Shown here: piece after piece, positions 1 to 7,824 of the stretch
Position numbering within the stretch: position 1 is the stretch's first letter
Layout of the letters: the number at the start of each line of letters is the position of its first letter
Notes under the pieces: model-generated
Told to the model about the DNA's origin: nothing
Database searches by the model: none
Seen by the model: the letters and a program-made list of their open reading frames with translations, nothing else
Position numbers and translations under genes: made by a program
DNA from: Mucilaginibacter sp. KACC 22773
GTDB taxonomy: Bacteria; Bacteroidota; Bacteroidia; Sphingobacteriales; Sphingobacteriaceae
Assembly (NCBI RefSeq): GCF_028736215.1
Contig: NZ_CP117883.1
Span: forward strand, 4,402,001 to 4,466,000
Direction: 5' to 3'
DNA: 64,000 nt

Positions 1-251
1 AAGAATGTTTGAGTTAAAAATTTTACGGAAAATTATCAAAAATTGCGATAAGTACCAAATAGTTATGAACTGTTTATTTAAAAGATATTAATAACCTATG
101 TTTTATTTTAGATAGGTTATTACAACATTATCATTAAGTTAATTTTCAATCAGCACTTTATTACATAAACTAACATCAAACCTGTTGCACTAAAAACAGA
201 AATGGCCTAACCATTTTTGATTAAGCCATTGCAGATATTAAAAATCAGTTA
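1..251. other. AT-rich non-coding stretch, no gene seen
   Basis: This stretch is very AT-rich, with many short A/T runs and stops in all frames. I see no convincing gene, hairpin or repeat in it. It probably forms the intergenic flank of whatever lies to the left of the window. Confidence 0.5.
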
Positions 252-344
252 TTATATCCCCGAAAGATCGCCTATCTGCTCGGTTTTTACCAGCCTCCGT
301 ATGTCAAACCCTTTATTTGCGGCACGTACCAATAGCTGGTTATA
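252..344 (-). pseudogene. Remnant of a second lipocalin gene (last 30 codons)
   Basis: Read on the minus strand, this segment encodes the last 30 residues and stop codon of the lipocalin at 441-986. The two peptides differ by a single Met/Leu change, while the DNA differs at about ten positions, nearly all silent. Similarity stops abruptly at 344/345, and the DNA beyond is unrelated to lipocalin. The simplest reading is that a tandem paralogue, once under purifying selection, was deleted except for its 3' end. Confidence 0.8.
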
Positions 345-408
345 ATCAAGTAGTAAGACTTTAAGCAAGGTTTCAAGTTCAAAAATTCGTTATCCGAAAT
401 CAAAAAAT

Positions 409-440
409 CTTGTTACTTGATACTTACTACTTACTACTAT
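409..440. repeat. Heptamer-unit array
   Basis: Short array of degenerate 7-bp units (TTGTTAC, TTGATAC, TTACTAC, TTACTAC) that abuts the stop codon of the lipocalin gene. It is preceded by ATCAAAAAATCTTG, which also precedes the related array at 55391-55422, so the two are copies of one element type. Confidence 0.7.
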
Positions 441-986
441 TTATATCCCCGACAGATCCCCTATTTGCTCGGTTTTTACCAGCCGCCGTATGTCAAATCC
501 TTTGTTTGCAGCACGCACCATTAGTTGGTTATAAGTTTGGTCATCCAGCGTTGGCCTGCGGCTCAAAATCCACAAAAATTTGCGATTAGGGTGTCCAACC
601 ATAGCATAGCTGTAATCTTTAGCCAGGTCGATAATCCAATACTTTCCTTTAAAAGGCCAAAAAAACTGCACGTCAAGTTTGGAGTTAACGCCTCTATCGG
701 TCACGGTAGCCCGCCCCTCGGTTACTTTAAGTTTATTGCCTTTTATACACCTGTTTTTAACAATGATGCTGCCATCCTTATTTAGGCCATAGGTTGCCGA
801 TGTACAGGAACATCCTTTTTCAAAAGGCTGCTCAAAAGCGGCTACCTCGAACCAGGTGCCCAGGTATTTTTTTATGTCGACGTAATTTACGGTTTCCAAA
901 GGTTTTTCTTTTGCCTGTTGCAATGCCAAAGCAGCAGCAGCGGCCAAACCCAATACTACAGAAGTTGCCAAGATTTCTTTCTTCAT
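441..986 (-). CDS. Lipocalin family protein (Blc type)
   Basis: Bacterial lipocalin of about 181 residues, the usual size for Blc-like proteins, which bind lipids or other hydrophobic ligands at the cell envelope. The N-terminus (MKKEILATSVVLGLAAAAAL) is a hydrophobic export signal or anchor. It is followed by the family's GTW motif (KYLGTWFEVAAF), a Cys-Ser-Cys segment, and the C-terminal WILSRRPTLDD stretch typical of Blc proteins. The open frame extends to 1079, but I chose ATG 986 because the signal sequence begins there and the longer frame would run into the promoter of the divergent gene. A truncated second copy of its 3' end lies just downstream at 252-344. Ligand and exact location are inferred. 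Confidence 0.9.
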   Translation of the reverse strand: MKKEILATSVVLGLAAAAALALQQAKEKPLETVNYVDIKKYLGTWFEVAAFEQPFEKGCSCTSATYGLNKDGSIIVKNRCIKGNKLKVTEGRATVTDRGVNSKLDVQFFWPFKGKYWIIDLAKDYSYAMVGHPNRKFLWILSRRPTLDDQTYNQLMVRAANKGFDIRRLVKTEQIGDLSGI

Positions 987-1067
987 ACTCCAATAACGAT
1001 TAGGTCTGGCAAAAAGTTTAACCCCGGTACAGATATTTACGTTATTAAACGCCCTGAAATATTTAAT

Positions 1068-1075
1068 TACCTTTG
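1068..1075 (+). promoter_or_regulatory. Candidate -7 promoter element TACCTTTG
   Basis: Exact match to the Bacteroidota -7 consensus TAnnTTTG, placed about 17 bases upstream of the TTG start proposed for the epimerase-like gene. It supports a short leader and that start. No clear -33 element is visible. Confidence 0.5.
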
Positions 1076-1091
1076 TCACAAAGTATTAAAT

Positions 1092-1931
1092 TTGGAGAGT
1101 ACAACTGCATTTCAGCACAAAAACACCATCAGTATATTAGGCTGCGGCTGGTATGGCCTGGCATTAGCAAAAGCGCTGATTAACGATGGGATAAAGGTAA
1201 AAGGGTCAACCACATCGGAGCAAAAAATAGCTTTGCTGGCTGATGAAGGAATTGAGCCATACCTGGTCAATTTCTCCGCAGATGACGAAACCTATAACGC
1301 TGATTTCTTTGATTGCGAAGTACTTTTTATCGCGATACCCCCAAAAGCCAGATCGGGCGCCGGTGCCGAATTTATTCCTAAAATACAGCGCATTATAAGC
1401 GCTATTGAGCGGCATAGTGTAAAAAAGGTTGTTTTTATAAGTTCGACGGGAGTATATGCCGATTTGAACTGCGAGGTAGATGAGCGCACCCCTCCGTTGC
1501 CGGATACAGAATCGGGCAAAATTCTGCTGGAAGCCGAAAACTTGTTCAAAAATGACCCGGCATTTAAAACAACCATTATCCGCTTCGCGGGATTAATCGG
1601 CCCCGGCCGAAATCCCGGACGGTTCTTTGCGGGTAAAAAAAATATCCCAAATGGGAATGCGCCGGTTAACCTCATTCACCTGGATGATTGCATAGGACTA
1701 ACAAAAGCTATTATTGGCCACCATGCCTTTGGATATCTTTTTAACGGATGTGCACCAGATCATCCTGTAAAATCGGTGTTCTATACCCAGGCAGCCATAA
1801 ATTCCGGACTTGATAAGCCCGACTTTATAGATGAATTGAAAGAGTGGAAAATTGTAAAGAGCGAGAATTTGGAAGCTATCCTAGGATATCAATTTAAGCA
1901 GCATTTGAGAAGCTCTGATACATTTGCCTGA
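1092..1931 (+). CDS. NAD(P)-dependent epimerase/dehydratase family protein (SDR, YeeZ-like)
   Basis: Rossmann-fold protein of about 279 residues. The nucleotide-binding motif near the N-terminus reads ISILGCGWYGLALAKAL, then FISSTGVYAD, where the SDR active-site Ser/Thr region lies, and later TTIIRFAGLIGPGR and NLIHLDDCIGL. This pattern fits the extended SDR group related to E. coli YeeZ; the substrate cannot be predicted. The open frame reaches back to 918 but overlaps the lipocalin gene on the other strand and is not protein-like there. I propose the TTG at 1092, which sits just before the Rossmann motif and 17 bases after a TAnnTTTG element; an ATG start is not available nearby. Monocistronic, divergent from the lipocalin. 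Confidence 0.8.
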   Translation: MESTTAFQHKNTISILGCGWYGLALAKALINDGIKVKGSTTSEQKIALLADEGIEPYLVNFSADDETYNADFFDCEVLFIAIPPKARSGAGAEFIPKIQRIISAIERHSVKKVVFISSTGVYADLNCEVDERTPPLPDTESGKILLEAENLFKNDPAFKTTIIRFAGLIGPGRNPGRFFAGKKNIPNGNAPVNLIHLDDCIGLTKAIIGHHAFGYLFNGCAPDHPVKSVFYTQAAINSGLDKPDFIDELKEWKIVKSENLEAILGYQFKQHLRSSDTFA

Positions 1932-1954
1932 TCCTGGTAAAAAGACCCGGGCAC

Positions 1955-2130
1955 CTTTGGCACCTGTATCGGCCAACAACAGGCACCAATATTTGGATGC
2001 GCCGTAATTGCGCAATACATCAGTTTAGTGTCAACCATGATAAATTATAAAATATTGATTATTAAATACTTATAAATATTTTATCTGAAATGTGTTAAGT
2101 TATGTTAACCCAATTAGATGCGTTTGCCCC
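1955..2130 (-). repeat. Decayed copy of the small-gene element at 41290-41475
   Basis: About 170 bp clearly related to 41290-41475, including a shared AT-rich block with TACTTATAAATATTTTATCT and the following GAAATGTGTTAAGTTATGTTAAC. Read on the minus strand it starts with ATG GTT GAC ACT AAA, matching the start of the 72-residue protein at 41164-41382 (MVNTK), then decays into unrelated frames. It holds no intact gene. Confidence 0.75.
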
Positions 2131-2144
2131 AACAGTGCAAGCCT

Positions 2145-4340
2145 TCATTTTTTTAAGGCCTCGTTTCCCTTATCCCCCATCACAAAAAGCAGCTTCCCGC
2201 CTTTCAAAATATCTTTATGGCTGATATAATTCTTCATGTAAGGCTTCCCATTCAGGCTGATACTCTTCACGTATTTATTGGCTACCGTTAGGTTCCTGGC
2301 TATGATCGCAAAATTTTTATTACCGGGTAATGCCAGGCTAATCTTACTCAACTGGGGCGCACCAAACACATATTTACCATCGGCCGGGTTAACCGGGTAA
2401 AAGCCCATGGCTGTAAAAATATACCATGCCGACATTTGCCCGCAATCATCATTCCCCGATAAACCGTCGGGTTTGTTTTGGTAAAACTGATCGGCAATTT
2501 GCCTTACCAGCCGTTGCGTTTTAGCAGCATCGCCGGCAAGCGTATATAAATAATCAATATGGTGGTTTGGCTCATTGCCATGCGCATACTGCCCTATCAA
2601 CCCGGTAACATCCAGTGTTGAGCCTTTACCAAAAACCTTGGAGTCCATACTAAACAGCGAATCGAGTTTGGTTAGGAAGGCTCGCCTACCTCCCATCAAT
2701 TTCATTAATTCCAGAATGTCCTGTTGTACCTGCCAGGTGTATTGCCAGGCGTTGCCTTCGGTATAATCGCCGCCTATGGCCAATTGCCCACTATCCAAAC
2801 GGGCAAATGGTTGTACCCAATTGCCATCGGCCAGTTTACCCCGCATCAGGTTGGTTGATTTATCGAACAGGTTTTTGTAGAAGGAAGACCGTTTACTGAA
2901 GTAATTATAATCAGCCGTTTTGCCCAGCAATTTGGCTAACTGAGCGGCGCACCAATCATCATAAGCAGCCTCCAGCGTACGCGATACCGCCTCGCGCTTT
3001 ACTGAGTCTGACGGCAGGTAGCCATATTTCATATACAAGTCCCAATTGTATTTGGGATTTTTATTAATAGTCAGGGTAGCTTTTATGGCTGCAAATGCTT
3101 GTTCTTTATCAAACCCTTTAATCCCTTTCAGGCTGGCATCAACTATAACCGGGACAGCATGGTTACCTATCATGGCGTAGCTTTCTTTGCCAAACAATGT
3201 CCATACCGGCAATAATTTGGCTATGTTGAAGTGCTGCAGCATAGTCTCGACCATCTGCCCGTCTTTATCGGGGCAGATGAGGGTATACAGCGGATGAGCT
3301 GCCCGGTAGATATCCCACAGCGATAACGTAGAATAATAAACCTTATCGGCAGATTGATGCACTAAGCCATCAGCTCCGCGGTATTTGCCATCTACATCGG
3401 CAATATTATTGGGTTGGATAAGGGCATGATAAACACTGGTATAAAAGGCTGTTTTCTGCTCGTCTCCTCCCTCGGCCTTCAACCGGGAAAAATAGTTTTC
3501 CCAAACTTTGGCCGCCCCGGTTTTAACCTGTGCAAAGGTTTTATTGCCCGTTTCGCCAGCAAGATTTTTAAGGGCTCCATCGGTGCTGACCGTGGATATG
3601 GCAACCCTGGCTTCAATAGTTTCGCCGGGCTGGCTGTCAAAATCAACAACCAATCGGCGATGGGCATCGCCATCAATAAAATGATAGCCGGTAAAGGCCT
3701 TACCGAACGTAGCGGTAAAAAACACCTTCTTCTCAACCCATTGACTGGTATTGGCATACCCGCTGATGTTCGTTTTACTATTGATGGTAATGCTACCTTC
3801 AGACACATGTTCTTTCAATTGTTCGGCATCCTCAACCAGGCCGCTTTGCATATCAATAAGCAAATGCGACTTGCCGGATTTGTTAAATGTATAACGATGC
3901 AAACCGGTATGTGCTGTGGCTGTAAGCTGTGCCTTGATGTTGTGATCGCTTAAAACAACCTCATAGTACCCCGGGGACGCTTTTTCTGTTTGGTGCGAGA
4001 ATTTGCTCGTGAATTTTTGGGGGTCATTCCCCTGGAATGGAAAGAACAGTACATCGCCCAAATCAACGCCGCCGGTGCCGCTTAAATGGGTATGGGCAAA
4101 ACCGGTAATCACGCTATCTTCATAACGATAGCCCGAGCAATAATTCCAGCCAAAGTTGCCGGTCTCGGGACTTAGCTGCACCAATCCGAAGGGAACGGTA
4201 GCGCCGGGAAATGTATGACCGGTTGCCGATGTGCCTATAAAAGGGTTTACATATTTACCATATGTTTGGGCATAGGCTGTACGACCCGCAGCAAGGCAAA
4301 ATAGCAACAAAACGACTTTCGGGCACCAGGATAACCTCAT
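2145..4340 (-). CDS. GH92 family glycosyl hydrolase (alpha-mannosidase)
   Basis: Calcium-dependent exo-alpha-mannosidase family GH92, 731 residues, acting in the periplasm or at the cell surface on mannose-containing glycans. A signal peptide ends near residue 24 (AYAQ). The N-terminal domain opens with YVNPFIGTSATGHTFPGATVPFG, the family hallmark. The TEGNAWQYTW segment near residue 527 carries the conserved Glu, and GNDDCGQMSAWYIF near residues 630-645 carries the conserved Asp pair. Length is usual for the family. It is the last gene of the glycan locus, separated by 9 bases from the GH20 gene upstream, so the two are surely co-transcribed. Linkage specificity (1,2, 1,3 or 1,4) cannot be read from the sequence. 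Confidence 0.95.
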   Translation of the reverse strand: MRLSWCPKVVLLLFCLAAGRTAYAQTYGKYVNPFIGTSATGHTFPGATVPFGLVQLSPETGNFGWNYCSGYRYEDSVITGFAHTHLSGTGGVDLGDVLFFPFQGNDPQKFTSKFSHQTEKASPGYYEVVLSDHNIKAQLTATAHTGLHRYTFNKSGKSHLLIDMQSGLVEDAEQLKEHVSEGSITINSKTNISGYANTSQWVEKKVFFTATFGKAFTGYHFIDGDAHRRLVVDFDSQPGETIEARVAISTVSTDGALKNLAGETGNKTFAQVKTGAAKVWENYFSRLKAEGGDEQKTAFYTSVYHALIQPNNIADVDGKYRGADGLVHQSADKVYYSTLSLWDIYRAAHPLYTLICPDKDGQMVETMLQHFNIAKLLPVWTLFGKESYAMIGNHAVPVIVDASLKGIKGFDKEQAFAAIKATLTINKNPKYNWDLYMKYGYLPSDSVKREAVSRTLEAAYDDWCAAQLAKLLGKTADYNYFSKRSSFYKNLFDKSTNLMRGKLADGNWVQPFARLDSGQLAIGGDYTEGNAWQYTWQVQQDILELMKLMGGRRAFLTKLDSLFSMDSKVFGKGSTLDVTGLIGQYAHGNEPNHHIDYLYTLAGDAAKTQRLVRQIADQFYQNKPDGLSGNDDCGQMSAWYIFTAMGFYPVNPADGKYVFGAPQLSKISLALPGNKNFAIIARNLTVANKYVKSISLNGKPYMKNYISHKDILKGGKLLFVMGDKGNEALKK

Positions 4341-4349
4341 ATCAAACGT

Positions 4350-6626
4350 TTATTGATGGAACATATAAACCTGTGGATCTATTACCTTACCATCGTCAGC
4401 TTTGATAATCAGCAAATCCTCGTTACGGTTGGTATTATCGGCAATATAATGACCACTAATGGCATAGGCTCCCTTTTTAAGATGCAGCATCCCCTTTTGC
4501 GGCTGCGCGTACTTATCCTTACCCCGGTATATGATCTGCTCGCCGTTGATAAACAGCGCCGGGCTAACTAAAAAGCCCGAAGTAAGCTGGTAATCACCGT
4601 CGGAATTAATCCGGATGAAGCCGTTTACTTTTACCCAAGTGAGGTTTCCGTCTGTTACCGGCAGCACCATTGGCGTGGCCGAATTGATGATAGCAGTTGT
4701 AACCACCTGTGTGGTATCTACTTTATCAATATTGTATTCCTTGCTTTTAAATAGCCGGTAGCTGAAGCCGGGGGTAAACGCAGCCTGGTCGATAACCACG
4801 GGCTTAACATCCACATGCCTGATCATGGCCTCCTGCAAAATATGCTGCTTATTCAGCGTCCAGGTAGTATAAGTTTTAATGTTGAAGGTATCCTGCAGCA
4901 TGGTATTGATTTTTATGGGGAACGATTGTGGTTTAGCGGTGCTATCGGGCATTTTGCCGTTAAGCGAATAACGTACCTGCGCGCCCAACAGCGGATATTT
5001 AAGCACCAGGCCAAACTGGTTGCTGTTGGTTACAATGTTATCCATACCCACAATATCGGGCAGGCGGGCATTCCAGTTCCAGAGTTTGAAGTAGCCGTAT
5101 TGCTGCTTCATCTTATAGGCAAATCTATCTATATCTTTATTTTCCGCTGCCGACCAGGTTAATTCGGCTACCGCTAAAGCACGCGGGTAAACCATGTATT
5201 GCAGGTGTGTTGCAGTGGGCACTTTTTCGGCCCAGATATTGCCCTGGGCGCCTAAAATGTATTTGGCCTCTTCGGCGTTAAGCTCTTTAGACATGGGTTC
5301 GTAATTGTACACCATTTGCCAGGTTACCGTTGGGTTCCATCCCACCGGTTCCAGATCCTCGGCGGCCTGCGGGGCATCAAAATACATATAAGGCAGTGGT
5401 GTCATCACCACATGGTGGTGCATTTTTGCCGCGGCTATACCGCCCGCCTCGCCCTGCCAGCTCATTACCGTGGCCGATTCGGCCAGGCCACCCTGTAATA
5501 TCTCGTCCCACCCAATGAGTCTTTTGTTTTTGGAGAGCAGGAATTTTTCTATTCGTTTAATAAAATAGCTTTGTACTTCTTTCTCGCTTTTCAGGCCCTC
5601 CTTTTTCATCAGGGCTACTGCTGTAGGGCTTTTCAGCCAATCCACCATTTCGGCTTCATCGCCGCCAATGTGAATGTATTGGTTAGGAAAAAGCGCCATC
5701 ACTTCGGTAAGCACGTTTTCCATAAATGTAAAAGTATACTCGCCCGGATCCAGCATGCGTACACGGTGTTTGGCACCGGTGGAATCCTGGCAGCCTAATT
5801 CGGGATAAGCAAATATAGCCGCTTCGCTGTGGCCGGGCATTTCAATTTCGGGCAGGATGGTTACAAACCTGTCCTGCGCGTATTTTACCACTTCTTTAAT
5901 CTCAGCCTGGGTATAAAACCCATCCCTGCCACCACCATCAATCAAATTATCCAGCTTGCGAAATTTCCCCTGTTTTTCATAATAGGTGATCTTAGCACCA
6001 ACTTCGGTCAGTTTTGGGTATTTGTTAATCTGGATGCGCCAGCCCTCATCATCGGTTAAGTGCCAATGAAATACATTCAGTTTGTAATGCGCCATCACAT
6101 CAATATACCTTTTAACCTCATCAACCGTAAAAAAATGGCGGCTTACATCCAGGCTTAAACCACGCCACTGAAAGCGGGGCTCATCGGCAACTCGGCATGC
6201 TGCTAATTTTAAAGGAGCAACGGCCCGCCCCGGTAATAATTGAATTAATGATTGTACCCCGTAAAACACGCCGGCACCATTGCCCGCTATTTTTACCGTG
6301 CCGGGTTTTACCACCAGATTATAAGCGCCTTCTTTATTGGTTACCGTGGTTACCAATTGGATAGCTGTAGCAGCCGGAACTTTAGGATAAACTTTAAGCT
6401 TCAAATTCAGCTTATAATAAGTAGCAAGATAGGTTTGCAGGTATTTACCTACAGCCTCGCTTTCTTTATCAACCCCGATAACTGCTTTACTGCTTAAAAC
6501 AAAGCTGCCCTTTTGTTCGGTTATGTGCAAAGGCTGCGGTATAATGTGTAGCTGTGCCTTTACCTGTAAACTGATACAAGTACTTATAAAAATCGCGGCT
6601 AAATACTTTATGCTGATGTTGCTCAT
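4350..6626 (-). CDS. GH20 beta-N-acetylhexosaminidase
   Basis: Exo-beta-N-acetylglucosaminidase/hexosaminidase of about 758 residues using substrate-assisted catalysis. The signal peptide is followed by a GH20 N-terminal domain (LHIIPQPLHI, residues 25-140). The TIM barrel has HWHLTDDEGWRI, LPEIEMPGHSEA and the catalytic HIGGDEAEMVDW, with the Asp-Glu pair near residue 320. The C-terminal 200 residues contain a chitobiase-type beta domain and a PA14-like segment. I chose ATG 6626 rather than the frame's first ATG at 6683, because the signal peptide starts there and the 40-base overlap with the upstream gene disappears. It lies in an operon between the DUF5009 gene and the GH92 gene, which suggests removal of GlcNAc from a mannose-containing glycan. 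Confidence 0.95.
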   Translation of the reverse strand: MSNISIKYLAAIFISTCISLQVKAQLHIIPQPLHITEQKGSFVLSSKAVIGVDKESEAVGKYLQTYLATYYKLNLKLKVYPKVPAATAIQLVTTVTNKEGAYNLVVKPGTVKIAGNGAGVFYGVQSLIQLLPGRAVAPLKLAACRVADEPRFQWRGLSLDVSRHFFTVDEVKRYIDVMAHYKLNVFHWHLTDDEGWRIQINKYPKLTEVGAKITYYEKQGKFRKLDNLIDGGGRDGFYTQAEIKEVVKYAQDRFVTILPEIEMPGHSEAAIFAYPELGCQDSTGAKHRVRMLDPGEYTFTFMENVLTEVMALFPNQYIHIGGDEAEMVDWLKSPTAVALMKKEGLKSEKEVQSYFIKRIEKFLLSKNKRLIGWDEILQGGLAESATVMSWQGEAGGIAAAKMHHHVVMTPLPYMYFDAPQAAEDLEPVGWNPTVTWQMVYNYEPMSKELNAEEAKYILGAQGNIWAEKVPTATHLQYMVYPRALAVAELTWSAAENKDIDRFAYKMKQQYGYFKLWNWNARLPDIVGMDNIVTNSNQFGLVLKYPLLGAQVRYSLNGKMPDSTAKPQSFPIKINTMLQDTFNIKTYTTWTLNKQHILQEAMIRHVDVKPVVIDQAAFTPGFSYRLFKSKEYNIDKVDTTQVVTTAIINSATPMVLPVTDGNLTWVKVNGFIRINSDGDYQLTSGFLVSPALFINGEQIIYRGKDKYAQPQKGMLHLKKGAYAISGHYIADNTNRNEDLLIIKADDGKVIDPQVYMFHQ

Positions 6627-6643
6627 GTAATGTAAAGGGGGAC

Positions 6644-7795
6644 TTAAATTTTTACGGTGATTTTTTTGATGTACAATATCCAAACAGGGATAAATATAAT
6701 GATAACCGTAAGTATGGCCGATATCAGCGACGCATTCTCTGGCGAAAAATTGGGCGTAAGGAGGTGAAAGTACATGTACGACCAGATATTTGTTTTATGC
6801 CCGTTATCGGTAACCGGGATGATGGATAATATCTCCGGAATCACATCGGCTAAAACATAGGCGGCTATGGCATTGCGGCCGAAGGCAAGGAATGGCGGCA
6901 GGATTTTTTTATAGCCTTTTACATCAATAAGCCAATACGATAACGACAGGATAATAATAGCCAGCCCGGCGGTAAACAGCACGAATGAGCTTGTCCACAA
7001 TTGTTTATTGATAGGGAAAAACGTGTTCCATACTAAGCCAAGTATCACCAGCAGCACGCCCGCACCGGTAAGTTTTAAAATTTCGTTGCCGTTTTTAAGC
7101 CGGTCGCTTTTAAGCCAGGTGCCGGCAAATACGCCTAACAAACAGGTACCAATAGCGGGTATAGTGCCCAACAGCCCTTCGGGGTCCCAGGTTTTCGAGG
7201 CCTGCCAAAGATGATTGGTGGTAAAAACTATCCTATCGATATAAGCGCCCAAATTGGTCTCCTTTTCAAGGTTGGGGTGAGCTACGCCAGGTACCGGCAC
7301 AAAAGTCATGATTAAATAATAGCCCATTAGACAACTCACAGCTATCATAATTTGTGTTCGGGTATTCGTTTTCAGGTACATAATGGCAGTAATGCCAAAC
7401 ACCACCCCTATGCGCTGTAATACGCCGGGGAAGCGAAGATGCGCAAACTGAAAATCGCTGATCAATGGCAGGCAAACGCCTAATGCAACGATGATTAATG
7501 TGCGTCGCAGTATAGAAAGGATAGCTTTACCATGATTTGCTTCATCTGACTTTTTGCCCTGCATAGCATAAACGATGGATACCCCCACCATAAAAAGAAA
7601 GAAGGGAAACACCAGGTCGGTGGGGGTGCATCCATTCCATTTAGAGTGTTCCAGCGGCCAGTAAATATGCCCCCAATCGCCGGGATCATTTACCAGGATC
7701 ATAGCCGCAACGGTAAAGCCGCGAAAAAAATCAAGCGAAAGTAGTCGCGGCCTGCTGGTACTGGTGGCCTTATCGCCAACTATTGTATTTGCCAT
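6644..7795 (-). CDS. DUF5009/COG4299 membrane acyltransferase-like protein
   Basis: Multi-pass inner membrane protein of 383 residues with about ten hydrophobic segments. The N-terminus RLLSLDFFRGFTVAAMILVN and the following HSKWNGCTPTDLVFPFFLF block are the signature of the family that includes human heparan-alpha-glucosaminide N-acetyltransferase. Bacterial members are common inside glycan loci with GH20 enzymes and are thought to acetylate sugars, though this is not proven for most. The His in EHSKWNG is the likely catalytic position by analogy. It sits 17 bases upstream of the GH20 start, consistent with acetylation or deacetylation handling of GlcNAc across the inner membrane. Confidence 0.85.
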   Translation of the reverse strand: MANTIVGDKATSTSRPRLLSLDFFRGFTVAAMILVNDPGDWGHIYWPLEHSKWNGCTPTDLVFPFFLFMVGVSIVYAMQGKKSDEANHGKAILSILRRTLIIVALGVCLPLISDFQFAHLRFPGVLQRIGVVFGITAIMYLKTNTRTQIMIAVSCLMGYYLIMTFVPVPGVAHPNLEKETNLGAYIDRIVFTTNHLWQASKTWDPEGLLGTIPAIGTCLLGVFAGTWLKSDRLKNGNEILKLTGAGVLLVILGLVWNTFFPINKQLWTSSFVLFTAGLAIIILSLSYWLIDVKGYKKILPPFLAFGRNAIAAYVLADVIPEILSIIPVTDNGHKTNIWSYMYFHLLTPNFSPENASLISAILTVIIIFIPVWILYIKKITVKI

Positions 7796-7824
7796 GCTTT
7801 ATTATTCCATAAATCGTCCGGTTG

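Noticed and set aside
918..1091. N-terminal extension of the epimerase-like protein
   Set aside because: This part overlaps the lipocalin gene and the promoter region on the other strand, and its residues do not resemble any SDR N-terminus.
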